A DNA stretch of 64,000 nt from assembly GCF_028649455.1 (NCBI RefSeq), contig NZ_JAQSIO010000008.1, positions 1 to 64,000 on the forward strand, read 5' to 3'. Origin of the DNA: Curvibacter microcysteis. Its GTDB lineage: Bacteria; Pseudomonadota; Gammaproteobacteria; Burkholderiales; Burkholderiaceae_C. The position numbers were made by a program, and so were the translations under genes. Below are positions 21,974 through 34,948 of the stretch, in pieces; within the stretch, counting starts at the first letter, position 1, and the number at the start of each line of letters is the position of its first letter. The notes below the pieces were generated by a model that ran no database searches, was not told the origin of the DNA, and was given only the letters and a program-made list of their open reading frames with translations.

Positions 21974-22741
21974 TCAGTCCAGGCACAGCTCCAGCCGCAC
22001 GCCCGCGTCTTCCAGCAGCTGCGGGAAGGGGGCGGGGGGCTGGGCGTCGGTGAACAGGCGGTCGATCTGGGCCAGTGTGGCGGCCTCGACCATGGCAGGG
22101 CGGTTGAACTTGCTGGCGTCGGCGGCCAGCCACACCTCGCGCGCGTGCTCGATGATGGTCTGGGCGACTTTCACCTCCCTGTAATCGTAGTCACGCAATG
22201 ATCCATCGGACTCGATGCCCGAGATGCCGATCAGCGCGATGTCGACCTTGAACTGGCGGATGAAGTCGACCGCCGCCTCGCCCACGATGCCGCGGTCACG
22301 GGCGCGCACCACGCCGCCGGCCACGATCACTTCAAAGCTGGGGTTGCGGCACAGGATGGTGGCCACGTTGAGGTTGTTGGTGATCACGCGCAGGCCGGTG
22401 TGGTGCAGCAAGGCTTCGGCGATGGCCTCGGTGGTGGTGCCGATGTTGAGGATCAGCGAACAGTCATTGGGCACCTGGCGTGCCACAGCGCGCGCGATGC
22501 GGGCCTTGCCCTCGGCGTGCAGGTTCTGGCGCTGCGGGTGGGCGATGTTCTCCGTGGTGGAGCTGGGCACGCGCACCCCGCCATGGAAGCGGGTCAGGGT
22601 GCCGCTTTCAGCCAGACGTTGCACATCGCGGCGCACGGTCTGCAGGGTGACCGAGAGTTCTTCGGCCAGATCTTCCACGGTCACCGAGCCACGCTCGCGC
22701 ACGACGTCGATCAGTCTGAGTTGTCGGGGGTTGAAGTTCAC
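21974..22741 (-). CDS. glpR: glycerol-3-phosphate regulon repressor, DeoR family
   Basis: A 255-residue DeoR-family repressor. The N-terminal helix-turn-helix has SVTLQTVRRDVQRLAESG followed by LTRFHGGV. The sugar-phosphate sensing part includes LNIGTTTEAIAEALL and VAGGVVRARDRGIVGE. The frame is open to a TTG at 22789, but GTG 22741 gives MNFNPRQLRLIDVV, matching the start and length of GlpR (252 in E. coli). It is divergent from glpS and upstream of glpK, so it should repress both sides until glycerol-3-phosphate builds up. Confidence 0.93.
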   Translation of the reverse strand: MNFNPRQLRLIDVVRERGSVTVEDLAEELSVTLQTVRRDVQRLAESGTLTRFHGGVRVPSSTTENIAHPQRQNLHAEGKARIARAVARQVPNDCSLILNIGTTTEAIAEALLHHTGLRVITNNLNVATILCRNPSFEVIVAGGVVRARDRGIVGEAAVDFIRQFKVDIALIGISGIESDGSLRDYDYREVKVAQTIIEHAREVWLAADASKFNRPAMVEAATLAQIDRLFTDAQPPAPFPQLLEDAGVRLELCLD

Positions 22742-22793
22742 GGGGCAGTGGGAGGCAAGGTTGAAGTCAAGGACTTTAAAGGGAAACAAAAGG

Positions 22794-22861
22794 AACCCGT
22801 TAAGGGTTAACCAGAATCAAAAACGAATCAAAAAGAACAATAATCGCAAAATTCCGAAAAA
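22794..22861. promoter_or_regulatory. A-tract direct repeats and inverted repeat in the glpR-glpS promoter region
   Basis: The 188-base divergent gap contains an unusually A-rich stretch. AATCAAAAA occurs at 22815-22823 and 22826-22834, exactly 11 bases apart, with further A-tracts near 22848 and 22857. Just before it, AACCC (22794-22798) and GGGTT (22804-22808) form an inverted repeat. Helically phased repeats beside a DeoR regulator gene suggest GlpR operators or an intrinsically bent promoter. Confidence 0.45.
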
Positions 22862-22929
22862 TTGGAACCGGGGTGTGTGCCGCTGTTGGCGCGACCCGTC
22901 TCAGAGACAAAACGTTGAAAGGTTGCGTG

Positions 22930-24006
22930 ATGCAGCTGGTATTGGAAGGCATTGGCAAGAAAGTGGGGGCGGAGAGCTGGCTCTACCCCATGGACCTGGC
23001 CTTGCAAAGCGGCGCCGTGACGGTGCTCTTGGGCGCGACCCAGGCAGGCAAGACCAGCCTGATGCGCATCATGGCGGGCCTGGACACCCCGAGCCAGGGC
23101 CGGGTCCTGGTCGACGGGCGCGATGTGACCGGGGTGCCGGTGCGTCAGCGCGATGTGTCCATGGTCTACCAGCAGTTCATCAACTACCCGTCGATGACGG
23201 TGGCGCGCAACATCGCCTCGCCCCTGCTGCTGCGCAAGGACCCGCAAGTGGACCAGCGCGTGCGCGAGCTGGCCACCAAGCTGCACATCGACATGTTCCT
23301 GGAGCGCCTGCCAGCCGAGCTGTCGGGCGGCCAGCAGCAGCGTGTGGCCCTGGCCCGCGCGCTGGCCAAGAAGGCCCCCTTGATGCTGCTGGATGAGCCC
23401 CTGGTGAACCTGGACTACAAGCTGCGCGAAGAACTTCGCGAAGAGCTGACCCAGCTGTTTGCCACCGGCGACTCGACCGTCGTCTATGCCACCACCGAGC
23501 CCGGCGAAGCCCTGCTGCTGGGCGGCTACACCGCGGTGCTGGACCAGGGCGAGTTGCTGCAGTACGGCCCAACGGCTGAGGTCTTCCACCGCCCGCGCTC
23601 GCTGCGCGTGGCGCGCGCCTTCAGCGATCCGCCGATGAACCTGCTGACCGCTGACGCGCAAGACCAGACCTTGAGCCTGCGCGGTGGCCCCAGCCTGGCG
23701 CTGGGCCTGCCCAGCCGGGTGTCGGGCTCGCAAGTCACGGTGGGCCTGCGTGCCCCGGCGCTGCGCGTGCAGGCCCGTCCGGGCGATGTGGCACTGGCAG
23801 GGCAGGTGGAGCTGGCCGAGATCTCCGGCTCCGACACCTTCGTCCACGTCCACACGGCGGTGGGCGAGCTGGTGGCCCAGCTGACCGGGGTGCACTACTT
23901 TGACCTGGGCGCGCCGATCACGATGTATTTCAGCCCCGCCCAGGCCTATGTCTTTGACGGCAGCGGCGACCTGGCCGTGGCCCCCGAACGCGCCAAAGGA
24001 CACTGA
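22930..24006 (+). CDS. glpS: glycerol ABC importer ATP-binding subunit GlpS
   Basis: A 358-residue importer ATPase of the GlpSTPQUV glycerol system (described in Rhizobium leguminosarum). Walker A is GATQAGKT (residues 35-42), the signature LSGGQ lies at 131-135, and Walker B is LMLLDEPLVNLD. The usual H-loop His is absent: VYATTEPGEAL has Thr189 where VTHDQ is expected. A TOBE-like C-terminal domain follows. ATG 22930 is chosen for GAAAGG at 7 bases spacing; the frame above it is leader. glpT starts 2 bases after the stop. Confidence 0.93.
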   Translation: MQLVLEGIGKKVGAESWLYPMDLALQSGAVTVLLGATQAGKTSLMRIMAGLDTPSQGRVLVDGRDVTGVPVRQRDVSMVYQQFINYPSMTVARNIASPLLLRKDPQVDQRVRELATKLHIDMFLERLPAELSGGQQQRVALARALAKKAPLMLLDEPLVNLDYKLREELREELTQLFATGDSTVVYATTEPGEALLLGGYTAVLDQGELLQYGPTAEVFHRPRSLRVARAFSDPPMNLLTADAQDQTLSLRGGPSLALGLPSRVSGSQVTVGLRAPALRVQARPGDVALAGQVELAEISGSDTFVHVHTAVGELVAQLTGVHYFDLGAPITMYFSPAQAYVFDGSGDLAVAPERAKGH

Positions 24007-24008
24007 AG

Positions 24009-26783
<2,775 letters not shown>

Positions 26784-26793
26784 GGAGACCGCA

Positions 26794-27102
26794 ATGCTTG
26801 AATGGATGGCCTGGACCTTGCCGGTCGCGGTGTTCTTCATCTCCATCGTCCTGATGCTGATTGGCATGACGGTGTGGGAAATCCGCTCGCCCACCGTGGA
26901 GCGCAAGGGCTTCTTGCCGCTGCGCACCACGCGTGGCGATCGCCTCTTCATTGGCCTGCTCAGCGCGGCCTATGTGAACCTGATGTTTGTGGGCCTCAGC
27001 GACAAGTTCCAAGCTTGGCTGAGCCTCGATTCAGAGCCCTCGGTGTGGGTCAGCTTCGTGCTGTCCATGGGGGTTCTGGCGCTGGTCATGCACAAGGGCT
27101 GA
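26794..27102 (+). CDS. glpU: small membrane protein of the glycerol importer (DUF2160, GlpU)
   Basis: A 102-residue protein with three predicted membrane spans (about residues 5-25, 45-65 and 80-100) and the conserved middle segment EIRSPTVERKGFLPLRTTRGDRLF. It matches the DUF2160 family that always accompanies glycerol ABC importers. Its role in transport is unknown. ATG 26794 follows AAGGAGA at good spacing; the longer open frame above is inside glpQ. Confidence 0.9.
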   Translation: MLEWMAWTLPVAVFFISIVLMLIGMTVWEIRSPTVERKGFLPLRTTRGDRLFIGLLSAAYVNLMFVGLSDKFQAWLSLDSEPSVWVSFVLSMGVLALVMHKG

Positions 27103-27197
27103 GGGGCTCTGTGGACAGACAGGAATTCGGCTCGACCCTTCCCCGGGGCCGGACAACCTTTTCATAAACCGGGGATTTGCACTTGAGGAGACATCTC

Positions 27198-28928
<1,731 letters not shown>

Positions 28929-28950
28929 GCCCCGGCTGAGCGAACAGGTT

Positions 28951-29015
28951 CCGGCGCCCGCCTGATCGGGTGGGCGCCGGATTGAAATCCACGCGGGGCC
29001 CGATCAAGGCCCCGC
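28951..29015 (+). other. pair of hairpins between glpV and glpD
   Basis: First hairpin: CCGGCGCCC (28951-28959) pairs with GGGCGCCGG (28972-28980). Second: GCGGGGCC (28993-29000) pairs perfectly with GGCCCCGC (29008-29015) across a 7-base loop. Neither has a T-run. They probably protect the upstream glpS-V mRNA 3' end or reduce read-through, and so lower glpD expression relative to glpV. Confidence 0.6.
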
Positions 29016-29066
29016 CCTGAATGCCAGGCTGCCGGCTTTTTGGCCGAGCGGTCTGCCTGTAAAGAC

Positions 29067-30656
29067 ATGAGCGATACCCCACTGCCCCAAGCGACCCTGC
29101 GAGCCGACCTCATCGAGCGTCTGGCCCAGCCGCATGTCTATGACCTGGCCATCATCGGTGGCGGGGCGACCGGTCTGGGGGTCGCGCTGGACGCCGCCCT
29201 GCGCGGCCTGAGCGTGGTGCTGCTGGAATCGCACGACTTTGCCAAGGGCACCTCCTCGCGCGCCACCAAGCTGGTGCACGGCGGCGTGCGCTACCTGGCG
29301 CAGGGCAATATTTCCCTGGTGCGCGAAGCGCTGCACGAGCGCACCACCCTGTTGAACAATGCGCCCCATTTGGCGCAACCGCTGCCTTTTGTGATGCCTT
29401 CCTACCACTGGTGGGAGTCGCCCTTTTATGGCATCGGTCTCAAGATGTATGACGCCCTGGCTGGCAAAGCAGGCCTGGGCCCGACCGAATTCCTGGGTCA
29501 GGCGCGCACCCGCGCTTGCCTGCCCACCATCAGCGAAGACCACCTCTGGGGCGGCGTGAAGTACTGGGATGGCCAGTTTGACGACGCGCGCCTGGCGCTG
29601 GTGCTGGCGCGCTCGGCCGCCCAGTTGGGCGCTTTGCTGGTCAATTACTGTGCCGTCACCGGTCTGCACCACACGCAAGGGCGCATCGACGGTCTGAGCT
29701 GTGTCGACCAGGAAAGCGGCCAAAGCTACGACGTGCGCGCCCGCTGCGTGGTGAATGCCGCAGGCGTCTGGGTCGATGCCCTGCGTCAAATGGACGGTGA
29801 GGCCATGGGCCGGACCAGCAAGCCCATGGTGGCCCCCAGCCAGGGGGTGCACGTGGTGGTGGACCGCGAATTCCTGCCTGGCGACCATGCCTTGCTGGTG
29901 CCCAAAACGGCCGATGGCCGCGTGCTGTTTGCCGTGCCCTGGTTGGGCAAGGTCATCCTGGGCACCACCGACACCCCACGCGACGACCTGGCGCGTGAGC
30001 CCGAGGCCTTTGCCGACGAGGTGGCCTTCATCCTGGAAGAGTCTGCTCGCTACTTGAAGCGTGCGCCGCGCCGCGAAGACGTGCGCAGCGTCTGGGTCGG
30101 CCTGCGCCCGCTGGTCAAGCCGGTCGAAGACGATGGCAATACCAAGGGCATCAGCCGAGAGCACACCGTGGCGGTCAGCAAATCCGGCCTGGTCACGGTG
30201 ACGGGTGGCAAATGGACCACTTACCGGGCCATGGCCGAGGATGTGTTGCAAAAATGCGAACAGGCGGGGCTGCTGCCGACGTTGCCGGCATCCACCACCG
30301 CGCAACACCGGCTGGTCGGTGCGCCTGAGGTCGGTGCGCCCACGGTGCGCTTGAGTCAGCCGCCTGGTGCGCATCTGTACGGCCAGGAAGCGGCGCTGCT
30401 GGCCAGTCTGCCGGGGGCTGACCACTGGGTCGGTCCGAACCTGTCCGAAGCAATGGTACGATTCGCCGCCCGGTATGAATACGCGCGCACCATTGAAGAT
30501 GTGCTCGCGCGCCGTCACCGCATGCTCTTCCTGGACGCCCGCGCCGCTGCTGCCGCGGCGCCCGCCGTGGCCCTCATCCTCGAGCAGGAACTGGGTCTGC
30601 CCCAGTCGGTGGAAGACTTTCTCGCGCTGGCCCAGCGCTATGCGACCCTGCCCTGA
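29067..30656 (+). CDS. glpD: aerobic glycerol-3-phosphate dehydrogenase
   Basis: A 529-residue membrane-associated FAD enzyme that oxidises glycerol-3-phosphate to dihydroxyacetone phosphate and feeds quinone. The FAD motif GGGATG is at residues 31-36, in YDLAIIGGGATGLG. Family blocks GTSSRATKLVHGGVRYL, GTTDTP and TVTGGKWTTYRAMAEDV are all present. ATG 29067 is taken because MSDTPLP gives the usual short leader. It completes the glycerol regulon begun at glpR and glpK. Confidence 0.97.
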   Translation: MSDTPLPQATLRADLIERLAQPHVYDLAIIGGGATGLGVALDAALRGLSVVLLESHDFAKGTSSRATKLVHGGVRYLAQGNISLVREALHERTTLLNNAPHLAQPLPFVMPSYHWWESPFYGIGLKMYDALAGKAGLGPTEFLGQARTRACLPTISEDHLWGGVKYWDGQFDDARLALVLARSAAQLGALLVNYCAVTGLHHTQGRIDGLSCVDQESGQSYDVRARCVVNAAGVWVDALRQMDGEAMGRTSKPMVAPSQGVHVVVDREFLPGDHALLVPKTADGRVLFAVPWLGKVILGTTDTPRDDLAREPEAFADEVAFILEESARYLKRAPRREDVRSVWVGLRPLVKPVEDDGNTKGISREHTVAVSKSGLVTVTGGKWTTYRAMAEDVLQKCEQAGLLPTLPASTTAQHRLVGAPEVGAPTVRLSQPPGAHLYGQEAALLASLPGADHWVGPNLSEAMVRFAARYEYARTIEDVLARRHRMLFLDARAAAAAAPAVALILEQELGLPQSVEDFLALAQRYATLP

Positions 30657-30674
30657 CATTTCAGCGGCAGGGGC

Positions 30675-30703
30675 TTGACGCCACCTGGATTTTTTGCAAT
30701 ACT
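30675..30703 (+). promoter_or_regulatory. predicted sigma-70 promoter for the rplN (spc) operon
   Basis: TTGACG (30675-30680) and AATACT (30698-30703) are 17 bases apart and match the -35 and -10 consensus in 5 and 4 of 6 positions. It lies just after the glpD stop, and the -35 follows a 7-bp hairpin (CCCTGCC 30646-30652 with GGCAGGG 30666-30672). Initiation near 30710 would leave a leader of about 130 bases before rplN. Confidence 0.55.
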
Positions 30704-30746
30704 CACAGGCTTCGCTGTAAAAAGTGAAGTTTCTTGCCCAGCGGAA

Positions 30747-30769
30747 GCGCCGCAAATGGTTTGCGGCGC
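30747..30769 (+). other. hairpin in the rplN leader
   Basis: GCGCCGCAAA (30747-30756) and TTTGCGGCGC (30760-30769) form a perfect 10-bp stem with a 3-base loop (TGG). It sits between the predicted promoter and the rplN start. Without a T-run it is not a classical terminator. It could be an autoregulatory or processing element. Confidence 0.55.
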
Positions 30770-30839
30770 GGACGACGGGCCCAAGACTGACTGGTGCTTT
30801 TGATGGTCAAGAGCCCTGGTACAAGTTGGGAATATTGAA

Positions 30840-31208
30840 ATGATCCAGACAGAATCTCGGTTAGAGGTTGCCGACAACACTGGCGCCAAGTCCGTCCTGT
30901 GCATCAAGGTGCTCGGCGGTTCCAAGCGTCGCTATGCAAGTGTTGGCGACATCATCAAGGTGAGCATCAAAGAAGCCGCTCCGCGTGGTCGCGTCAAAAA
31001 AGGCGAGATCTATAGCGCAGTGGTCGTTCGCACCGCCAAGGGCATCCGCCGTGGCGATGGCTCGCTCGTTAAATTTGACGGCAATGCAGCAGTGCTGCTG
31101 AACGCCAAGCTGGAGCCCATCGGCACCCGCATCTTTGGACCCGTGACGCGTGAACTGCGTAACGAAAAGTTCATGAAGATCGTGTCCCTGGCTCCTGAAG
31201 TTCTCTGA
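30840..31208 (+). CDS. rplN: 50S ribosomal protein L14
   Basis: A 122-residue L14 beginning [17 protein letters not shown], which is diagnostic. It binds 23S rRNA near the L19 and subunit-bridge region. It is the first gene of the block here. In most bacteria rpmC and rpsQ of the S10 operon precede it directly, whereas here glpD does. rplX follows after 11 bases. Confidence 0.98.
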   Translation: MIQTESRLEVADNTGAKSVLCIKVLGGSKRRYASVGDIIKVSIKEAAPRGRVKKGEIYSAVVVRTAKGIRRGDGSLVKFDGNAAVLLNAKLEPIGTRIFGPVTRELRNEKFMKIVSLAPEVL

Positions 31209-31219
31209 GGACGCGAATC

Positions 31220-31540
31220 ATGAACAAGATCCGCAAAGGCGATGAAGTGATCGTGCTCACAGGGCGCGACAAGGGCAAGCGTGGCCAAGTTGTGCTGCGC
31301 AAAGACGACTCCCACGTGATTGTGGAAGGCGTCAACCTGGTTAAGAAGCACACCAAGCCGAACCCCCTGAAGGGTACGACCGGTGGCATCGTTGAAAAGA
31401 CCATGCCTATCCACCAGTCCAACGTGGCCATTTTCAATGCCGCCACTGGCAAGGCTGACCGCGTGGGCATCAAGCTGCAAGCTGACGGCAAGCGCGTTCG
31501 CGTTTACAAGTCCAGCGGCGAAGAAATCAAGGTGGCATGA
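31220..31540 (+). CDS. rplX: 50S ribosomal protein L24
   Basis: A 106-residue L24 with the KOW motif near the start ([20 protein letters not shown]). It is an early 23S rRNA assembly protein. The stop region overlaps the ribosome site of rplE (AAGGTGG). Confidence 0.98.
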   Translation: MNKIRKGDEVIVLTGRDKGKRGQVVLRKDDSHVIVEGVNLVKKHTKPNPLKGTTGGIVEKTMPIHQSNVAIFNAATGKADRVGIKLQADGKRVRVYKSSGEEIKVA

Positions 31541-31542
31541 CC

Positions 31543-32082
31543 ATGGCACGACTGCAACAACACTACCGCGAAAAAGTGGCTCCGGAACTGATGGCCAAGT
31601 TTGGCTACACGTCTCCGATGCAAGTGCCGCGTCTGACCAAGATCACCCTGAACATGGGCGTGAGCGAAGCTGTGTCGGACAAGAAGGTCATGGACAACGC
31701 CGTTGGCGACCTGACCAAGATTGCCGGCCAAAAGCCCGTGGTGACCAAGGCCAAGAAGGCTATCGCTGGTTTCAAGATCCGTGAAGGCCAAGCCATTGGC
31801 TGCATGGTGACCCTGCGTGGCGTTCAGATGTATGAATTCCTGGACCGTTTTGTGACGGTTGCTCTGCCCCGCGTCCGCGACTTCCGCGGTATCTCGGGTC
31901 GTGCCTTTGACGGCCGTGGCAACTACAACATCGGCGTCAAGGAACAAATCATCTTCCCGGAAATTGAGTACGACAAGGTCGATGCCCTGCGCGGTCTCAA
32001 TATCAGCATCACCACGACGGCCAAGACGGACGAAGAGTGCAAGGCACTGCTCGCCGGCTTCCGTTTCCCGTTCAAGAACTGA
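31543..32082 (+). CDS. rplE: 50S ribosomal protein L5
   Basis: A 179-residue L5 ([17 protein letters not shown]) that carries 5S rRNA into the central protuberance. ATG 31543 is preferred to 31537: AAGGTGG at 31529-31535 is then 7 bases away and the length equals the family norm. Confidence 0.97.
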   Translation: MARLQQHYREKVAPELMAKFGYTSPMQVPRLTKITLNMGVSEAVSDKKVMDNAVGDLTKIAGQKPVVTKAKKAIAGFKIREGQAIGCMVTLRGVQMYEFLDRFVTVALPRVRDFRGISGRAFDGRGNYNIGVKEQIIFPEIEYDKVDALRGLNISITTTAKTDEECKALLAGFRFPFKN

Positions 32083-32090
32083 GGTGTCGT

Positions 32091-32396
32091 GTGGCTAAAG
32101 TAGCTTTGATCGAGCGCGAGCTCAAGCGAGAAAAACTGGTTGCTAAGTTCGCGAAAAAACACGCCGAACTGAAGGCCATCGCCAACGATTCCAAGCGTAG
32201 CGAAGAAGAGCGTGCTGCTGCCCGTCTGGGTCTGCAAAAGCTCCCGCGCAACGCCAACCCGACCCGTCAACGCAACCGTTGCGAGATCACGGGCCGTCCG
32301 CGTGGCACCTTCCGTCAATTCGGTCTGGGCCGTGCAAAGATTCGTGAACTGGCATTTGCTGGTGATATCCCCGGTATCACCAAAGCCAGCTGGTAA
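32091..32396 (+). CDS. rpsN: 30S ribosomal protein S14
   Basis: A 101-residue zinc-free-type S14 starting at a GTG codon (32091) with GAGGTG just upstream. The C-terminal [20 protein letters not shown] block is conserved. The open frame continues above the GTG into rplE but matches nothing there. The length is the same as in E. coli. Confidence 0.97.
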   Translation: MAKVALIERELKREKLVAKFAKKHAELKAIANDSKRSEEERAAARLGLQKLPRNANPTRQRNRCEITGRPRGTFRQFGLGRAKIRELAFAGDIPGITKASW

Positions 32397-32416
32397 GCAG
32401 GCAGGAGAGATTAAAC

Positions 32417-32812
32417 ATGAGCATGAGTGATCCCATCGCTGACTTGCTGACCCGCATCCGCAACGCACAAATGGTGGCCAAGGCTACCGTGTTGGTTCCT
32501 TCGTCCAAAGTGAAGGTTGCCATCGCCCAAGTGCTGAAAGATGAAGGCTATATCGACGGCTTCCAAGTGAAGGCAGTTGAAGGCAAGTCCGAACTCGAAA
32601 TTTCCCTGAAGTACTACGCTGGTCGCCCGGTGATTGAGCGCATTGAGCGCGTCAGCCGCCCCGGTCTGCGTGTCTACAAGGGCCGTGACGCCATCCCCCA
32701 AGTCATGAATGGCCTCGGCGTGGCCATCGTCACCACCCCCAAGGGCGTGATGACTGATCGCAAAGCACGTGCTACCGGTGTCGGTGGCGAAGTGCTCTGC
32801 TATGTGGCTTAA
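32417..32812 (+). CDS. rpsH: 30S ribosomal protein S8
   Basis: A 131-residue S8 ([18 protein letters not shown]) ending in [11 protein letters not shown]8 binds helix 21 of 16S rRNA and in E. coli represses the spc operon by binding near the rplE start. GGAGAG lies 8 bases before ATG 32417. Confidence 0.98.
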   Translation: MSMSDPIADLLTRIRNAQMVAKATVLVPSSKVKVAIAQVLKDEGYIDGFQVKAVEGKSELEISLKYYAGRPVIERIERVSRPGLRVYKGRDAIPQVMNGLGVAIVTTPKGVMTDRKARATGVGGEVLCYVA

Positions 32813-32837
32813 ACCGTGACATTGAGGAGAAACTGAA

Positions 32838-33371
32838 ATGTCCCGCGTAGGCAAAGCACCGGTCGCCATCCCCCAAGGTGTGGATGTGCAGATCAAAGAA
32901 GACCAAATCAGCGTGAAGGGCACCGGCGGTGCTCTGACCCTGGCGCAAAACGCCCTGGTGAAGGTCGCAATCGAAGACGGCAAGCTGACGTTTGCTCCCG
33001 TGAATGACTCCCGCGAAGCGAACGCCATGTATGGCACGTTCCGCCAGTTGGTCAACAACATGGTGTTGGGCGTCAGCAAGGGTTTTGAGAAGAAGCTGAC
33101 TCTGGTCGGCGTGGGCTACAAGGCCGCTGCTCAAGGCACCAAGCTGAACCTGGCTGTGGGTTACTCCCACCCCGTGAACATCGAAATGCCCCAAGGCATT
33201 ACCGTGGCCACTCCGACGGCAACTGAAATCTTGATCAAGGGCGCTGACCGTCAGCGCGTGGGTCAAGTGGCTGCCGAGATCCGTGCTGTTCGTCCTCCCG
33301 AGCCTTACAAGGGCAAGGGTATCCGTTATTCGGACGAAAAGATCACGATCAAAGAGACCAAGAAGAAGTAA
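32838..33371 (+). CDS. rplF: 50S ribosomal protein L6
   Basis: A 177-residue L6 ([17 protein letters not shown]) with the C-terminal signature [13 protein letters not shown]. It binds near the sarcin-ricin loop of 23S rRNA. It is preceded by GAGGAG and followed after 11 bases by rplR. Confidence 0.98.
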   Translation: MSRVGKAPVAIPQGVDVQIKEDQISVKGTGGALTLAQNALVKVAIEDGKLTFAPVNDSREANAMYGTFRQLVNNMVLGVSKGFEKKLTLVGVGYKAAAQGTKLNLAVGYSHPVNIEMPQGITVATPTATEILIKGADRQRVGQVAAEIRAVRPPEPYKGKGIRYSDEKITIKETKKK

Positions 33372-33382
33372 GGAGCTGCAGC

Positions 33383-33748
33383 ATGTTGACCAAAAAAGAG
33401 CAGCGTCTGCGCCGTGCACGTCAAACTCGCATTCGCATTGCCAATCAAGGCGTTGCGCGTCTGAGCGTGAACCGCACCAACCTGCACATCTACGCCACTG
33501 TGATCTCTGGTTGCGGCACCAAGGTGTTGGCTGCCGCATCGACGGCAGAAGCCGAAGTGCGCACCACCCTGGGTGCTTCCGGCAAGGGCGGCAACGCCGC
33601 TGCCGCTCAACTGATCGGCAAGCGCATCGCTGAAAAGGCGAAGGCTGCCGGCGTTGAGAAGGTTGCATTCGATCGCGCTGGTTTCGCATACCACGGTCGC
33701 GTCAAGGCTTTGGCCGACGCAGCCCGTGAAGCAGGCCTGCAGTTCTAA
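33383..33748 (+). CDS. rplR: 50S ribosomal protein L18
   Basis: A 121-residue L18 ([19 protein letters not shown]) with a basic N-terminus that contacts 5S rRNA and the conserved end [20 protein letters not shown]. It is in the usual place between rplF and rpsE. Confidence 0.98.
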   Translation: MLTKKEQRLRRARQTRIRIANQGVARLSVNRTNLHIYATVISGCGTKVLAAASTAEAEVRTTLGASGKGGNAAAAQLIGKRIAEKAKAAGVEKVAFDRAGFAYHGRVKALADAAREAGLQF

Positions 33749-33765
33749 GCGGACGGGAATAAAAA

Positions 33766-34284
33766 ATGGCTAAATTTTCACCCCAAGTAAAAGACGAAGG
33801 TCGTGACGACGGCATGCGCGAGAAGATGATCGCCGTGAACCGCGTGACCAAAGTGGTTAAGGGCGGCCGAATTCTCGGTTTCGCAGCCCTGACCGTGGTC
33901 GGCGATGGCGATGGTCGTGTTGGCATGGGCAAGGGCAAGTCGAAAGAAGTGCCTGCTGCTGTGCAAAAGGCGATGGAAGAAGCCCGTCGCAACATGACCA
34001 AGGTCTCCTTGAAGAACGGCACCATTTTCCACAACGTGACCGGCCACCATGGCGCCGCTGTTGTGATGATGGCTCCCGCTCCCAAGGGTACCGGCATCAT
34101 TGCTGGCGGCCCGATGCGTGCTGTGTTCGAAGTGATGGGCGTGACGGACATCGTGGCCAAGAGCCATGGTTCCTCGAACCCTTACAACATGGTTCGCGCA
34201 ACGTTTGACGCGCTGAAGAACTCCACGACGCCTTCGAACGTCGCGGCCAAGCGCGGCAAGTCTGTTGAAGACCTCTTTGTCTAA
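33766..34284 (+). CDS. rpsE: 30S ribosomal protein S5
   Basis: A 172-residue S5 with the double-stranded RNA-binding N-terminal domain ([15 protein letters not shown]) and the C-terminal domain ending in GKSVEDLFV. It takes part in decoding fidelity and is the usual site of spectinomycin resistance changes (loop near VTKVVKGG). Confidence 0.98.
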   Translation: MAKFSPQVKDEGRDDGMREKMIAVNRVTKVVKGGRILGFAALTVVGDGDGRVGMGKGKSKEVPAAVQKAMEEARRNMTKVSLKNGTIFHNVTGHHGAAVVMMAPAPKGTGIIAGGPMRAVFEVMGVTDIVAKSHGSSNPYNMVRATFDALKNSTTPSNVAAKRGKSVEDLFV

Positions 34285-34296
34285 GGAAGCCTCCAC

Positions 34297-34479
34297 ATGA
34301 CAACGCAAAACACCGTGAAGATCCAGCTGGTTCGCAGCCCGATCGGCACCAAGGAATCGCACCGCGCCACCGTTCGTGGTCTGGGCCTGCGCAAGCTGAA
34401 CAGCATCAGCGAACTGCAGGACAGCCCTGAAGTGCGCGGCATGATTAACAAGATCAGCTACCTGGTCAAAGTGCTCTGA
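34297..34479 (+). CDS. rpmD: 50S ribosomal protein L30
   Basis: A 60-residue L30 with the diagnostic [18 protein letters not shown]-type start and GLGLRKLNS block. The length is normal. It is 12 bases after rpsE and 11 before rplO. Confidence 0.97.
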   Translation: MTTQNTVKIQLVRSPIGTKESHRATVRGLGLRKLNSISELQDSPEVRGMINKISYLVKVL

Positions 34480-34490
34480 GAGAAGAGAAC

Positions 34491-34925
34491 ATGGAACTCA
34501 ATAGCATCAAGCCCGCAGCTGGCGCCAAGCACGCCAAGCGTCGCGTTGGCCGTGGCATTGGCTCCGGTCTCGGCAAGACGGCCGGCCGTGGTCACAAGGG
34601 TCAGAAGTCGCGTTCGGGCGGCTACCACAAGGTGGGTTTCGAAGGCGGTCAAATGCCTCTGCAACGTCGCCTGCCCAAGCGCGGTTTCAAGTCGCATCTG
34701 CTGAAGTTCAACGCTGAGATCACCCTGGGCGATCTGGAAGTGTTGGGCCTGGCCGAAGTTGATCTGGGCGCTCTGAAGGTCGCTGGTCTGGTTGGCGAAT
34801 TGGCCAAGGTTGTCAAGGTCGTCAAGACCGGCACCCTGACCAAGGCTGTCAAGCTCAATGGCATCGGCGCTACCGCCGGCGCCAAGGCCGTGATCGAAGC
34901 CGCCGGCGGCAGTTTCGCCGCCTGA
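34491..34925 (+). CDS. rplO: 50S ribosomal protein L15
   Basis: A 144-residue L15 with the Gly/Arg-rich N-terminal extension ([18 protein letters not shown]) and globular C-terminal part ([19 protein letters not shown]). It is a late 50S assembly protein. secY follows after 23 bases. Confidence 0.98.
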   Translation: MELNSIKPAAGAKHAKRRVGRGIGSGLGKTAGRGHKGQKSRSGGYHKVGFEGGQMPLQRRLPKRGFKSHLLKFNAEITLGDLEVLGLAEVDLGALKVAGLVGELAKVVKVVKTGTLTKAVKLNGIGATAGAKAVIEAAGGSFAA

Positions 34926-34948
34926 TCGGTCTTTGAAAGACGTCCATC

